Shown: positions 17,820 through 26,076 of the stretch, piece after piece
Layout of the letters: each line of letters begins with the position of its first letter
Numbering within the stretch: the first letter of the stretch is position 1
Assembly (NCBI RefSeq): GCF_000192795.1
Contig: NW_007360640.1
Location: 1 to 29,552 of the forward strand
Direction: 5' to 3'
DNA from: Vavraia culicis subsp. floridensis
Lineage: Eukaryota > Microsporidia > Pleistophoridae
Length of the DNA stretch: 29,552 bases
Translations under genes and position numbers: made by a program
Notes under the pieces: model-generated
Seen by the model: the letters and a program-made list of their open reading frames with translations, nothing else
The model's database searches: none
Told to the model about the DNA's origin: nothing

Positions 17820-19457
17820 ATGTTAATTTCGGCCTTCAGAAATTTGTTTCTGAAAAAGCGGCTCACCGCAAATCTTTCCAGAAACGGCACGCAGGTGCTC
17901 ACGGATGCCTTTCTGGACCTGGAGGGCACTACCATAGTTCTCCAAAAGGACACAAAAACGATGAAGTACCCGGTAGAGGAGATGCAGAGCACCACGCGAA
18001 GCGGCAACAAGCTCATGTTCAGCTACAAGGGCGCACAGATCGTGATAGAAAGCGTGTCTCTCAACGATGTATACACCGAGATACAGCCGCTTCTGCCCAC
18101 CACGAAGGTGCACACCAAGAGCACGGTCGATTACTACTTCCTCGAGGACAAGGAGTTTGTTCTGTGCAAGAAAAGCGTAGGGATAGAGATTGTGCACGAG
18201 CTGCAGGATTTTATCAAGATCATGGATGACAGGATCTACCACTTCGAGGTGATACGCGCGAACATGCAGTTCTACATGGACAAGCACAAGAAGAGCTTTG
18301 TGTGGGCGGGTGGTGATTTTAAGACGTATATGGTGGTTTTTTACAGGGAAATTGAGTTTTTGGAGTTTATGTCGCTGTTTCTGGAGGCGTTGAAGAAGGA
18401 GAGCGGATTTGTGGGAGGTGACTATGGCGTGGTAGAGGGCGAAAGCAGGTTCACGGAGATCGAAAAAGATGCGTTTGATGAGGCAGAGGAGTACTCCTTC
18501 ACACACGATCGCACAAGCGCTGTGGAGGAGCATAGCGAGAGCGTGAGCGAGGAGCAGGAGGAGGACAGGGCGAAGACCGGTGGTGATGGCGAGGAGTACA
18601 ACAGCCTGTTGTACACGGACAAGGATATGGCATTTGTTGCGCGTGGCAACACCGTTGGCGTGTTCAGCACGGCTGACAAGCTCAGGTTCAACTGCTCGAT
18701 AAAAAACGTGGAGGGAAAGAAGCGCAAGTTTCTAAAGAAGGACAATCAGCTGCTGTTCCTGGACGAGCACCGGAGGGACGTAAAGTTCTTGGATCTTGAG
18801 AAGGGAAAGGTGGTTGAGCGGATCGGCCTTGCACGTGATGTAAACGATGTGATGCTCAGGGACAGCGAGGTGCTCGGTATGAACGATAACAGCGTGTTTG
18901 TGGTGGACAGTCGTACGAAAGGCATAGGGCGGGATAACACGTACAAGACCAAGACGTACTTCACGAAGGGCAGCACGAGCGGCACGTTCAGCGCGATTGG
19001 CAGTGTGAAGGGCGATCTGCGCGTGTACAAGGATGTGTTCAAGCGCGCACGTATCCTGGTGTCCGGTCTTGGTGATGAGGTGGTTGGGATAGACATAGGC
19101 GAGGAGTACGTCATACTTACGTTTAAGAATTACCTGATCCTGTTCAAGATTGAGGAGCGCAAGGACAAGAGAAAGGTGGTCAGACTGCAGCTCAGGCCAG
19201 AGCACGTAGCGTTCCTGAAGCACAACGTGTCGTTTACGCCGGGCAAGTTCAACGAAAGCAACACGGACATAATCACGTCGACCGGCAACTACGTTGTGAC
19301 ATGGCGGGTGAGCGATGTGCTGGGCGGCAATTTGTATGCGTACAAAATGCGGGAGTACGGATCGGAGGTGGTTGATGACAGCTTTGTCGGTGAGGACCGG
19401 GTGCTGGTCACTTTGAAGGATGACCTGAAGATGTTGAACAAGAAGAACATAAAGTAG
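17820..19457 (+). CDS. VID27: Vid27 family protein
   Basis: The product has 545 residues. The N-terminal third has a PH-like region (VLTDAFLDLEGTTIVLQKD, then DYYFLEDKEFVLCKKSVGIEI). An acidic linker around residues 210-260 is rich in Glu. The C-terminal half is a beta-propeller-like VID27 domain: LLYTDKDMAFVARGNTVGVF, DNQLLFLDEHRRDVKFLDLEKGKVV, NSVFVVDSRTKG, FSAIGSVKGDLRVYKDV, LVSGLGDEVVGIDIGEEYVIL and TSTGNYVVTWRVSDVL. The LGD-x-(I/V)-x-G-I-D segment and the closing VVTW strand are characteristic. Yeast Vid27 (782) is implicated in vacuole import and degradation of fructose-1,6-bisphosphatase; its molecular role is unsettled. The frame is open further 5' through the 38-bp repeat, but homology and the ACCCCTC leader support the ATG at 17820. 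After the TAG the same frame is open to 19670. Confidence 0.87.
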   Translation: MLISAFRNLFLKKRLTANLSRNGTQVLTDAFLDLEGTTIVLQKDTKTMKYPVEEMQSTTRSGNKLMFSYKGAQIVIESVSLNDVYTEIQPLLPTTKVHTKSTVDYYFLEDKEFVLCKKSVGIEIVHELQDFIKIMDDRIYHFEVIRANMQFYMDKHKKSFVWAGGDFKTYMVVFYREIEFLEFMSLFLEALKKESGFVGGDYGVVEGESRFTEIEKDAFDEAEEYSFTHDRTSAVEEHSESVSEEQEEDRAKTGGDGEEYNSLLYTDKDMAFVARGNTVGVFSTADKLRFNCSIKNVEGKKRKFLKKDNQLLFLDEHRRDVKFLDLEKGKVVERIGLARDVNDVMLRDSEVLGMNDNSVFVVDSRTKGIGRDNTYKTKTYFTKGSTSGTFSAIGSVKGDLRVYKDVFKRARILVSGLGDEVVGIDIGEEYVILTFKNYLILFKIEERKDKRKVVRLQLRPEHVAFLKHNVSFTPGKFNESNTDIITSTGNYVVTWRVSDVLGGNLYAYKMREYGSEVVDDSFVGEDRVLVTLKDDLKMLNKKNIK

Positions 19458-20173
19458 GGGAGGATGCCTTGGAGCATCGGTTGTAGAAGAGGACCGGAAG
19501 GGCCAGAAAAGGGAAATGAAAAAGGAAATGAAAAAGGAAATGAAAAGGGAAATGAAAAGGGAAATGAAAAGGGAAATGAAAGGGAAATTATAAAATTTGG
19601 GGTCGAAAACGTTAAAATATGCAAATACCGGACATGTTATAAATCCTATGGAAAAAAGCTCCTCCTGTAACCGGGCCTGTATTAGAACGGTCCATGCATC
19701 GAGCAATGCTTGCCTATGTGCACTGGTTTGGTTATCGATTTGCGCTTAAAACACTGCGTAAAGGTGTGCCGTGTCTTTTAGGACCAACCAGGTGATTGAT
19801 CGTGCCGTTTGCGGTGAAACGAAAAATGCACAGAGCGTCTTACCGGTGATAAGCGAACGGTCCGATCACTCACCGTGTTTAGTTCCTGGGCTGTTCGACC
19901 GGCTCAGCTTCCGTGCTGTTATTGGTAGAGGCACTCTCTTCTCGTTGTGTAAGGTGCATTTTCCGTGTATGTCCACGGTAACGGCAACGTTCTTTTTCCT
20001 TTCTTGCCCGCTCTTTTTTTCATCTCTCCCTACCGATCATTTCTCATTATCACAATCAAAGCGCATTTCGTCTCCACGTCACACCAATTAACCGGCACCG
20101 ATTCCGTTCTTTATCAACGTTTCAAACAAAACAACCCATTCCCCTTAAATTGATAGCAGACCACCACCACAGC
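19458..20173. other. Intergenic, with 12-bp purine array at its start
   Basis: This stretch holds the purine-rich array (19512-19588) just after VID27, then ~580 bp without a supported gene. CCCCTTAAATTG (20141-20152) and the accaccaccac leader precede the PAP2 ATG. Confidence 0.55.
19512..19588. repeat. 12-bp purine repeat, GGAAATGAAAAR
   Basis: Six and a half copies of GGAAATGAAAA(A/G), starting 55 bp after the VID27 stop. Sequence and period are close to the coding repeat inside the reductase gene at 27310-27545 (AATGAGGAGRAG). Confidence 0.93.
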
Positions 20174-20716
20174 ATGTCAAGAAAGCACCTTCTGTTCATG
20201 GCCCTCATCCTGTCAGCAATTCTGTACACGACCATACACCTCCTGCCGATCCGCACGGTAACGAGCACAACAACACGTGCGAGCACGTACCCGTCCGGGC
20301 TGCTCATGCTGAGCGTGTACGCCACGCCCGTGCTGCTGTTCGCATGGCTCATCTACAAGAAAAAGCTGAACAGCACCGTGTTTACCGTGTACTACGCCGG
20401 TCTGCTGCTCACCGACACGCTTACGCATGCGATCAAACTTGTGGTGCGGGAGAAACGGCCGTATTGGCAGGAGGAGCGCCATGGGATAGAGTCCTTTCCA
20501 TCGGGCCACAGCAGTGATATGTTCTATATGGCCGTGATGTGCATGAGCGAATGGATTGTTTGTACGGTGCTTTTTTATGCATGGGCGTTTGCTGTGAGCA
20601 TTTCTAGGGTGGTGGATGGCAAGCATTTTGTGTGGGATGTGGTTGGTGGTGCTGTGCTGGGATGCGTGATAGGACTGGGGATGAAGAGGGTGTTTGGCTG
20701 TTTGTACGTTAAGTGA
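20174..20716 (+). CDS. PAP2-superfamily lipid phosphate phosphatase
   Basis: The 180-residue membrane protein carries the three PAP2 signatures in order: KLVVREKRP (K-x6-RP, about residue 92), FPSGHSSDM (PSGH, about 108) and SRVVDGKHFVWD (SR-x5-H-x3-D, about 145). All catalytic residues are present: Lys, Arg, Ser, Gly, His, Arg and the nucleophile His. Five hydrophobic segments are visible, starting with HLLFMALILSAILYTTI. The family removes phosphate from phosphatidate, lysophosphatidate, diacylglycerol pyrophosphate or polyprenyl diphosphates in ER or Golgi membranes; the substrate cannot be told. It is shorter than yeast Dpp1/Lpp1 (~280) and trimmed to the catalytic core. The ATG at 20174 is used because the longer open frame begins with TTG. 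PAP2 members can be bacterial acquisitions in microsporidia, but nothing here shows transfer. Confidence 0.88.
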   Translation: MSRKHLLFMALILSAILYTTIHLLPIRTVTSTTTRASTYPSGLLMLSVYATPVLLFAWLIYKKKLNSTVFTVYYAGLLLTDTLTHAIKLVVREKRPYWQEERHGIESFPSGHSSDMFYMAVMCMSEWIVCTVLFYAWAFAVSISRVVDGKHFVWDVVGGAVLGCVIGLGMKRVFGCLYVK

Positions 20717-20814
20717 GGTAGGGCGTGCTTATTTTGCACTTGTAAAGAACTGTAACGGTACAAATACGGGTTGCTGCATAAAAAGGTGCCGTATGCCCTG
20801 CACGTCTTCTCCCT

Positions 20815-20834
20815 TGTACCACCTGCAGGTGGTA
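20815..20834. other. Perfect 20-bp palindrome
   Basis: GTACCACCTGCAGGTGGTAC is identical to its own reverse complement. It lies ~100 bp after the PAP2 stop codon. It contains a PstI-like CTGCAG centre and could be a cruciform or a binding site for a dimeric protein. Confidence 0.75.
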
Positions 20835-21124
20835 CATCACAGCACCAGCCAGGAACGATTCGTTAATGCGTTGTACTTCAATTCGCGTGGAGAAGAACAA
20901 AATTAGAGGTGCAATCGTTTGATGCACCGTCTTCATCGCACAATCACAGTTCGTGGTGCGCAGCAGTAAATGGCGGTTTACCATAATTTTTATCAACCTT
21001 AGGTAGATTTTCTGTAAAACGTTCTTTTCTATTTGATTGGAAGAGCTTTACCTGTGAATTGATCAGAAGCATTAATTTTATTTTTCATATTTTATTATTA
21101 TTCTATATCTTATATTAAATAATC

Positions 21125-21278
21125 CTCATTCCATACACGTATTCTTCTCATCTTCTCATTCCATACACGTATTCTCCTCATCTTCTCATTCCATACACGT
21201 ATTCTCCTCATCTCCTCATTCCATACACGTATTCTCCTCATCTCCTCATTCCATACACGTATTCTCCTCATCTCCTCC
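21125..21278. repeat. 30-bp minisatellite 3' of deoxyhypusine synthase
   Basis: Five copies with starts at 21125, 21155, 21185, 21215 and 21245. The unit is CTCATTCCATACACGTATTC then TCCTCATCTC. The first copies have TT for CC in the tail. It ends only a few bases before the synthase stop codon region. Confidence 0.95.
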
Positions 21279-21286
21279 TCATCTAA

Positions 21287-22186
21287 TCAATCAAAATCAG
21301 CACATTCATACGCCCCATACACCAACAAAGGCAGCAGCACACTCGCCTCGCCTACCACACGCACACCATTCCCAAGCTCACACTCCCAGTCCGACCCGTC
21401 ATACGCAGTCCGCATCGTAAGATGCACCACATCACTCATCCGCGCATGTGCCATTCTGTGCCTGACCGCTCCATCTCCCACAACCAGCCCTGTACACCCC
21501 TCAGCAACACCCAAAAAGTGGTGAAAGTCCCTCACCACATCAATCCTGAACCGCATACCACCACCAAACGTACAAACATCACCGATAGACCCATCGCCAA
21601 GCGCACACACAAACACAGGCACCTTCATACGCTTCGCACACGCAACAAAGCTGCGATCATCATCGGGCGCTATCGCATCCACAAACTCGGCGGTGCTCAT
21701 CGTGCCCTCCATGTGCACCAGCCTGTCACGCAGATACGCCTCAAACCATACGTACGAGTCGTTGTGCACCGCCAGGTTGCCAATCCTGTTGTAGCCGTTT
21801 GCGCGCAGCTCGTGGCCGGCGTGTGCGTGGTAGTCGGTCACGTAGAAATCATTGGCCGTTTTTATAATGTCCTCCTCGATTGCACCCGTAGTTGTCACCA
21901 CGGCTTTGCAGTACGGTATGAGGTAGCGTATCGTGTCGCGCAGGCCGCACGATATGATGTTGGACGTGAATGCCAGTATTATGCCCTGCTTGGCCGCCTT
22001 GAGCGTTTTTACGGCACGGTACATGTTTATGGACTGGTAACCGAGCGAGCGGAACGATGAGAGCAGATTTGGAAGTGTGAGGTGGGGAATTGCAGGCCCT
22101 GCCACTTTGTGTGTCAGGCTCAGGGTGTGTTTGTGCTGCGCAGCGAACTCTTTTACGCTTCTCTTCTGTTTTACCTGCTTTTGCAT
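21287..22186 (-). CDS. DYS1: Deoxyhypusine synthase homologue lacking the catalytic lysine
   Basis: The product has 299 residues from the ATG at 22186; human DHPS has 369. NAD- and spermidine-site landmarks are present: FTSNIISCGLRDTIRYL (family SNLVSSGIRETIRYL), VVTTTGAIEEDIIK (TTAGGVEEDLIK), GYNRIGNLAVHNDSY, VFVCALGDGSIGD, CTGLVVGDGAVRHRMAHARM and TAYDGSD. After DGSD the family normally continues with ~20 residues containing the catalytic WGK lysine (Lys329 in human). Here this is replaced by the short WECELGNG before the VRVVGEASVLLPLLV strand. No lysine occurs in the last ~110 residues. The enzyme normally makes deoxyhypusine on eIF5A. This copy may be an inactive partner subunit, as in trypanosomatids, where DHS is a heterotetramer of live and dead paralogues. 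The leader CACACCCCAAAAAACA supports this start; the frame upstream is a 31-bp repeat. Confidence 0.87.
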   Translation of the reverse strand: MQKQVKQKRSVKEFAAQHKHTLSLTHKVAGPAIPHLTLPNLLSSFRSLGYQSINMYRAVKTLKAAKQGIILAFTSNIISCGLRDTIRYLIPYCKAVVTTTGAIEEDIIKTANDFYVTDYHAHAGHELRANGYNRIGNLAVHNDSYVWFEAYLRDRLVHMEGTMSTAEFVDAIAPDDDRSFVACAKRMKVPVFVCALGDGSIGDVCTFGGGMRFRIDVVRDFHHFLGVAEGCTGLVVGDGAVRHRMAHARMSDVVHLTMRTAYDGSDWECELGNGVRVVGEASVLLPLLVYGAYECADFD

Positions 22187-22663
22187 TGTTTTTTGGGGTG
22201 TGACATGGGGATGGATGGGAAGAGCGTAAAAATGAGCATGACTGGGTGTGAAGAGCGTAAAAATGAGCATGACTGGGTGTGAAGAGCGTAAAAATGAGCA
22301 TGACTGGGTGTGAAGGAGCAATGATGAAGGAGTGCTTAGGAAGTATCCAACCATTGTTGCCTTTGCCTGCTATGATATGAGTGCTAATTCTAAAAATGAG
22401 GATAACATTTTTATAACTGTTCGTATTGCGAACGGTCTGTACACGTGGTGTACCTCAGGCAAAGCTACGCACCTTCTATTCATTACCTTCTATTTTTACA
22501 GAAAATACGATCACTCAACCGATCAATTCCCAGGAAATCACAATGCTTGAGCAAATTTGCAAATTACAGATTGGCTCAAACGCTCGAAATAAACCAAAAA
22601 GTGTTTTTGGTCTATTCGTGCTGAGCGGCGCATTTAATTTGATTTTTGCAAATCGAACCCTTC
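22187..22663. promoter_or_regulatory. Divergent promoter region of deoxyhypusine synthase and proteasome beta-2
   Basis: A 477-bp spacer with a 31-bp array (22219-22314) on the synthase side. On the proteasome side are the AT-rich stretch ATTTAATTTGATTTTTG (22631-22648) and the leader CGAACCCTTC before the ATG at 22664. No extra gene is supported. Confidence 0.5.
22219..22314. repeat. 31-bp triplicate repeat
   Basis: Three identical copies (22219, 22250, 22281) of GAAGAGCGTAAAAATGAGCA followed by TGACTGGGTGT, lying 33 bp upstream of the synthase ATG. If transcription starts close to the ATG, the array sits in the promoter. Confidence 0.95.
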
Positions 22664-23431
22664 ATGCTGGGCAGCGCATCAAACCAAAACGGTGAACCCT
22701 TCAACTTCAAAGAATTCTGTGCAGAGGTGCTGAAGAAGCGCGTAACAAAGACAGGCACAACCATAGTGGGCATAAAATCGGAGCAGGGCGTCATACTGTG
22801 CGCAGACACGCGCGCAACATCCGGTCCATTCGTTGCCGATAAGTCGTGTTTCAAGCTGCACCGCATATCAGACGACATATACTGTGCGGGTGCCGGCACG
22901 GCAGCCGATACGTACAGGGTGACCGAGTACGCGTCATCGATGGTGCGCATCTTTGAGACGAAATACGCCAAGAAGGCGCCCGTGAAGTACGTCGTGTCGG
23001 TCATTTCCAAGTACCTGTTCCAGTACGGCGGGTTCATATCGGCTGCGCTTATCATTGCCGGTCGGCACAGGAGCACGTACCACTTGTACTCTGTGTCACC
23101 CGATGGAACGGTCAACCCCGGCTTTTATCTGTCGATGGGATCGGGCGGGCTGGCAGCGGTGAGCGTGCTTGAGGCACGGTACAGGAGCGGCATGGACATG
23201 GAGGAGATTAAGGCGCTTGGTGCGGATGCAGTCAAGGCGGGTATCATGAACGATTTGTACAGCGGGTCGAATGTTGATTGCGTGGTTATTGATGGTGCTG
23301 GCACGAACGTGGTGAGGAACTTTCTGAGGGTGGCGAATACGATGGAGGGTAAACGCATTGTTTATGCGTTGGATTCGGTGAAGATAAAGAAAGAGGAGGT
23401 GTTTGAGCTGGTTGAAGAGATTGTTGAGTAA
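22664..23431 (+). CDS. PUP1: 20S proteasome subunit beta-2 (Pup1/PSMB7), trypsin-like
   Basis: The 255-residue precursor has a ~30-residue propeptide (MLGSASNQNGEPFNFKEFC...). The processing site is KTG|TTIVGIKSEQGVI, which exposes the catalytic N-terminal Thr. Catalytic Asp and Lys are in CADTRATSGPFVADKSCFKLHRIS (Asp17 and Lys33 equivalents). The TTIVG start, the DKSCFKLHRIS segment, CAGAGTAADTYRVTEY, YLSMGSGGLAAVSVLE and AGIMNDLYSGSNVD identify beta-2 rather than beta-1 or beta-5. Beta-2 cleaves after basic residues. The short C-terminal extension is about 30 residues past the core and should reach toward beta-3 as in other beta-2 subunits. The ATG at 22664 is preferred over an in-frame TTG because of the adjacent CCC leader. 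Confidence 0.94.
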   Translation: MLGSASNQNGEPFNFKEFCAEVLKKRVTKTGTTIVGIKSEQGVILCADTRATSGPFVADKSCFKLHRISDDIYCAGAGTAADTYRVTEYASSMVRIFETKYAKKAPVKYVVSVISKYLFQYGGFISAALIIAGRHRSTYHLYSVSPDGTVNPGFYLSMGSGGLAAVSVLEARYRSGMDMEEIKALGADAVKAGIMNDLYSGSNVDCVVIDGAGTNVVRNFLRVANTMEGKRIVYALDSVKIKKEEVFELVEEIVE

Positions 23432-23519
23432 AATTCTTGGTTGTTTATGCGGTATTTTATAGAAATGCAGGTGTAGCATTGCGCGATAGAACATTTCCTC
23501 TCCCTACTTTTTCTCCCAA

Positions 23520-23690
23520 AAGTTTCTCTCCCAAGTATTTCTCTCCCTAATTCCCCTCCAAATCCCTACCTCAAAATATTCCTCTCCAAATCCCTGCCCT
23601 AAATATTCCCCTCCAAATCCCTACCTCAAAATATTCCCCTCCCTAATCCCTGCCCTAAAACCTAATCCCTTATCCCATCCAAATATTAAA
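23520..23690. repeat. C-rich irregular 27-29-bp repeat upstream of LCL3-like gene
   Basis: About four diverged units containing AATCCCTRCCYTAAATATTC then CCCTCC (AATCCCT at 23561, 23589, 23616, 23645), flanked by TCTCTCCC runs. The plus strand is almost free of G. It includes several CCCTAA hexamers resembling telomere repeats, but these are scattered, not tandem. Confidence 0.8.
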
Positions 23691-23714
23691 CCCTAGTTTT
23701 ATACCCCACCCCAC

Positions 23715-24329
23715 ATGCACACATTTCTCATACTCGCATGCACAATCGTTCCCTTACTCGTGCTCACGCTCCTCATCAAATCGCTCTTCAAACTGCTCCA
23801 GCCAATAAAAACAAACAAGCAGTTCGCACTAAACCGTACGATACGTGCAATTGTTACGAAGGTGTGTGACGGTGATACCGTGAGAGTGCGCCATTGCACA
23901 CTGTTCAGCCGCTCACGCACCGCCAAGCACACCTTTCTTGTGCGTTTGTACGGCGTGGATGCACCTGAGTGTGCACATTTTGGCATGCCGGCGCAGCCGT
24001 ACTCAAAGGAGTCTACCGATTTGTTGAAGAAGTACGTGATGGGCAAGAGTGTGCGTGTCACCAAGCTTGGCACCGATAGGTACAAGCGATGCATTGGGCG
24101 TGTTGTGGTTGATGGTGTTGATGTGTCTGTTGCGATGGTTAAGAAGGGCATGGCGTGCGTGTACGTGGGACACAATGCTATCTACGGGGGACTGCACGAT
24201 TTGCTGGTGCGCTACGAGAAGCGGGCAAGGAAACGGGCACTTGGGATGTGGAAGGATGGAGTGGAGCTGCCCATGGACTATAAGAGGAGAATGAAGGGCA
24301 GGAAAACGAAGAGGAGAGCAGAGCTGTAG
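23715..24329 (+). CDS. LCL3: Membrane-anchored staphylococcal-nuclease-like protein (Lcl3 type)
   Basis: The 204-residue protein has one N-terminal membrane segment (about residues 3-26, TFLILACTIVPLLVLTLLI) and then an SNase-like (TNase) domain. The domain starts at VTKVCDGDTVRV. It has the metal and catalytic motif RLYGVDAPE (Arg77, Asp82, Glu85) and DRYKRCIGRV with Arg125, matching Arg35, Asp40, Glu43 and Arg87 of S. aureus nuclease. The DGDTxxV and VGHNAIYGG segments also fit. Lcl3 in yeast is a membrane nuclease-like protein of mitochondria or ER; its role is unknown. The C-terminus is strongly basic (KRRMKGRKTKRR). The start has the best C-rich leader in the window (TACCCCACCCCAC). Confidence 0.86.
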   Translation: MHTFLILACTIVPLLVLTLLIKSLFKLLQPIKTNKQFALNRTIRAIVTKVCDGDTVRVRHCTLFSRSRTAKHTFLVRLYGVDAPECAHFGMPAQPYSKESTDLLKKYVMGKSVRVTKLGTDRYKRCIGRVVVDGVDVSVAMVKKGMACVYVGHNAIYGGLHDLLVRYEKRARKRALGMWKDGVELPMDYKRRMKGRKTKRRAEL

Positions 24330-26076
24330 GGCTGTGCACTGGTATGAATGGGTAAGATGCGGTGTTCTACGGTGTAGCGCAATATTTTTATGTCACGCGG
24401 TGAACACAGCGTGGTGAAGCTGAAACGTGGAGTGACCGATCAAGGAACGAATGCACGTGCAAGCCGTAGCTGAGGCAACCGTACGAGCACGTTGCAGCAC
24501 CTGCCATCAAAATTATGGGCAGGTGGTGCAATGCTGTGAGGTGCAGCTGAGTTGGTAAATAAATATATTTTACGGTACGTGATAGAAATATGGGCCGGTC
24601 CGCTCTGCAAAACTTGAAATTAACAGCACTGAGCTGCAAAGACAGGAGCAGCCACGGCAAGAGGAGCACGCCCAGCTCACACAATACCAGCGCCATGCTC
24701 GGCACGGTCCTGATCTTGAACGGTTCAGAACAAATGCTGGTGTACGGCCAGTCATAAAGAACCGTTCCATGAAAGCGTTGCACTCAGGTGCCAAGGACAT
24801 CGGCCAACGCACTGCAACACCTCTGCGTTAGCAGCGTGCACATCGCTACGCCCCAATTCTTGAGCTGCCCTCTACCACAGTCAAACTCGGTCGTGCACGG
24901 TGCAGATCAAATTCAATTTCCTACGCAATCACCTGAGCAGTAGCACAACGTGAGAGGTGAACAATTAACGGTACGTGTGTAGCGCTGCACTACTACGTCA
25001 TTGTGAGCACTTCCTACCGTTCATTTCCACTGCTGCTACCGTTTTCAGCACCCGCCTCATCACCAAGATACGATGGAAAGGTGCCGCTCTCAAAAAAGGT
25101 AAAATACGGAAAGGTACGAAAACGAAATAAGAACTGCTACCACGTACGGTATGTGCAGGAATTGTGTTTAATTTTTATTTTTGGAGTATTTGAAATGAAA
25201 AGGTAGCAGTGAAGTATAAAAGGAGGAATGTGATTGGTTGGAAGAATGATGGATGGGAGCACCACCAAATATTACCAAAATGCTGACTATGCGGGAGCAT
25301 GGCGTGTAAATTGGTGGGTGCGGTGCACGTAAATTGGCGGGTGCATGGCGTGTAAATTGGTGGGTGCATGGCGTGTAAATTGGTGGGTGCATGGCGTGTA
25401 AATTGGTGGGTGCGGTGCACGTAAATTGGCGGGAGCATGGCGTGTAAATTGGCGGGAGCATGGCAACGCTGCTAATGCGTGGCAGTACCGCTCGGTACTC
25501 CTTAACCACTAATCAAACACTAATCGCTAATTTACCATGTTGCGCCAGCAATGAGCTGCTGAACACGCTCGTACCGCTCATGTAGTATTTTCTAAATACC
25601 TGCATTTCCTTAAACACGGCGTGTTACCGCTTTGGATATTTGCTGCGCTTTTCGTATGGAAGTGCGCCAAGGACCGGAGAAGGCTCCTTGATGAGAGCGG
25701 TGCGGTGCTGCCGGTGTGCAAGCGCTTTGCAACCAAAAAAGAAAATTGCCGCATTTATTGGTGCTCTGCTCCTTTCATGCAAATTATGCTTAAAAGGTTG
25801 TAATCTGCCATGGTGGGGCATTGGGCGTGGTACGACCGGTGCTCAAGTGCTGAGAGCATGGCTGGTGATTGATGATCAGAAATGCTTTTGATGGTCATTT
25901 ATCGTACATTTTGATCTGCCATGCTGTAAAATGCTACTACCGTAACGGCACCGCATCGCTGTTCTCGTTTCACGCGCAGTACCGCACGCTCACCGTGCCC
26001 GTGCATCACCACAAAATCACGATTTACCATAAAAAGACAATCAGAAAATATAAAAGAAAGCGATGGCTGACTCCCA
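24330..26076. other. Intergenic with 23-bp array; no supported gene
   Basis: A 1.7-kb stretch between two SNase-like genes. A 55-codon ATG frame at 24590-24757 and several longer GTG/TTG frames lack similarity and promoter context. The 23-bp array lies at 25292-25463. ATATAAAAG near 26048 and ACTCCCA precede the next ATG. Confidence 0.5.
25292..25463. repeat. 23-bp minisatellite with higher-order pattern
   Basis: Seven copies of GTAAATTGG at exact 23-bp spacing (25306, 25329, 25352, 25375, 25398, 25421, 25444). The unit is GTAAATTGGTGGGTGCATGG plus CGT. Variants (CGGTGCAC for CATGGCGT) recur at copies 2 and 6, a four-unit (92-bp) higher-order periodicity that suggests block duplication. Confidence 0.95.

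Larger units (their letters stand above)
20717..21286. other. Intergenic between convergent genes, with 30-bp array
   Basis: No gene is supported. A perfect short palindrome, GTACCACCTGCAGGTGGTAC, lies at 20815-20834. The 30-bp array occupies the end next to the deoxyhypusine synthase stop. Confidence 0.55.

Noticed and set aside
18732..19706. 324-codon minus-strand frame opposite VID27
   Set aside because: Antisense shadow. The plus strand has clear family homology.
23581..23700. CCCTAA motifs as a telomeric remnant
   Set aside because: The hexamers are scattered within a C-rich irregular repeat, not in tandem, and lie between two genes.
24590..24757. 55-codon plus-strand frame
   Set aside because: Lacks the C-rich leader and any recognisable motif; its composition does not separate it from spacer.
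25292..25463. Regular 23-bp units considered as a CRISPR array
   Set aside because: There are no unique spacers between repeats; it is a head-to-tail minisatellite in a eukaryotic context.
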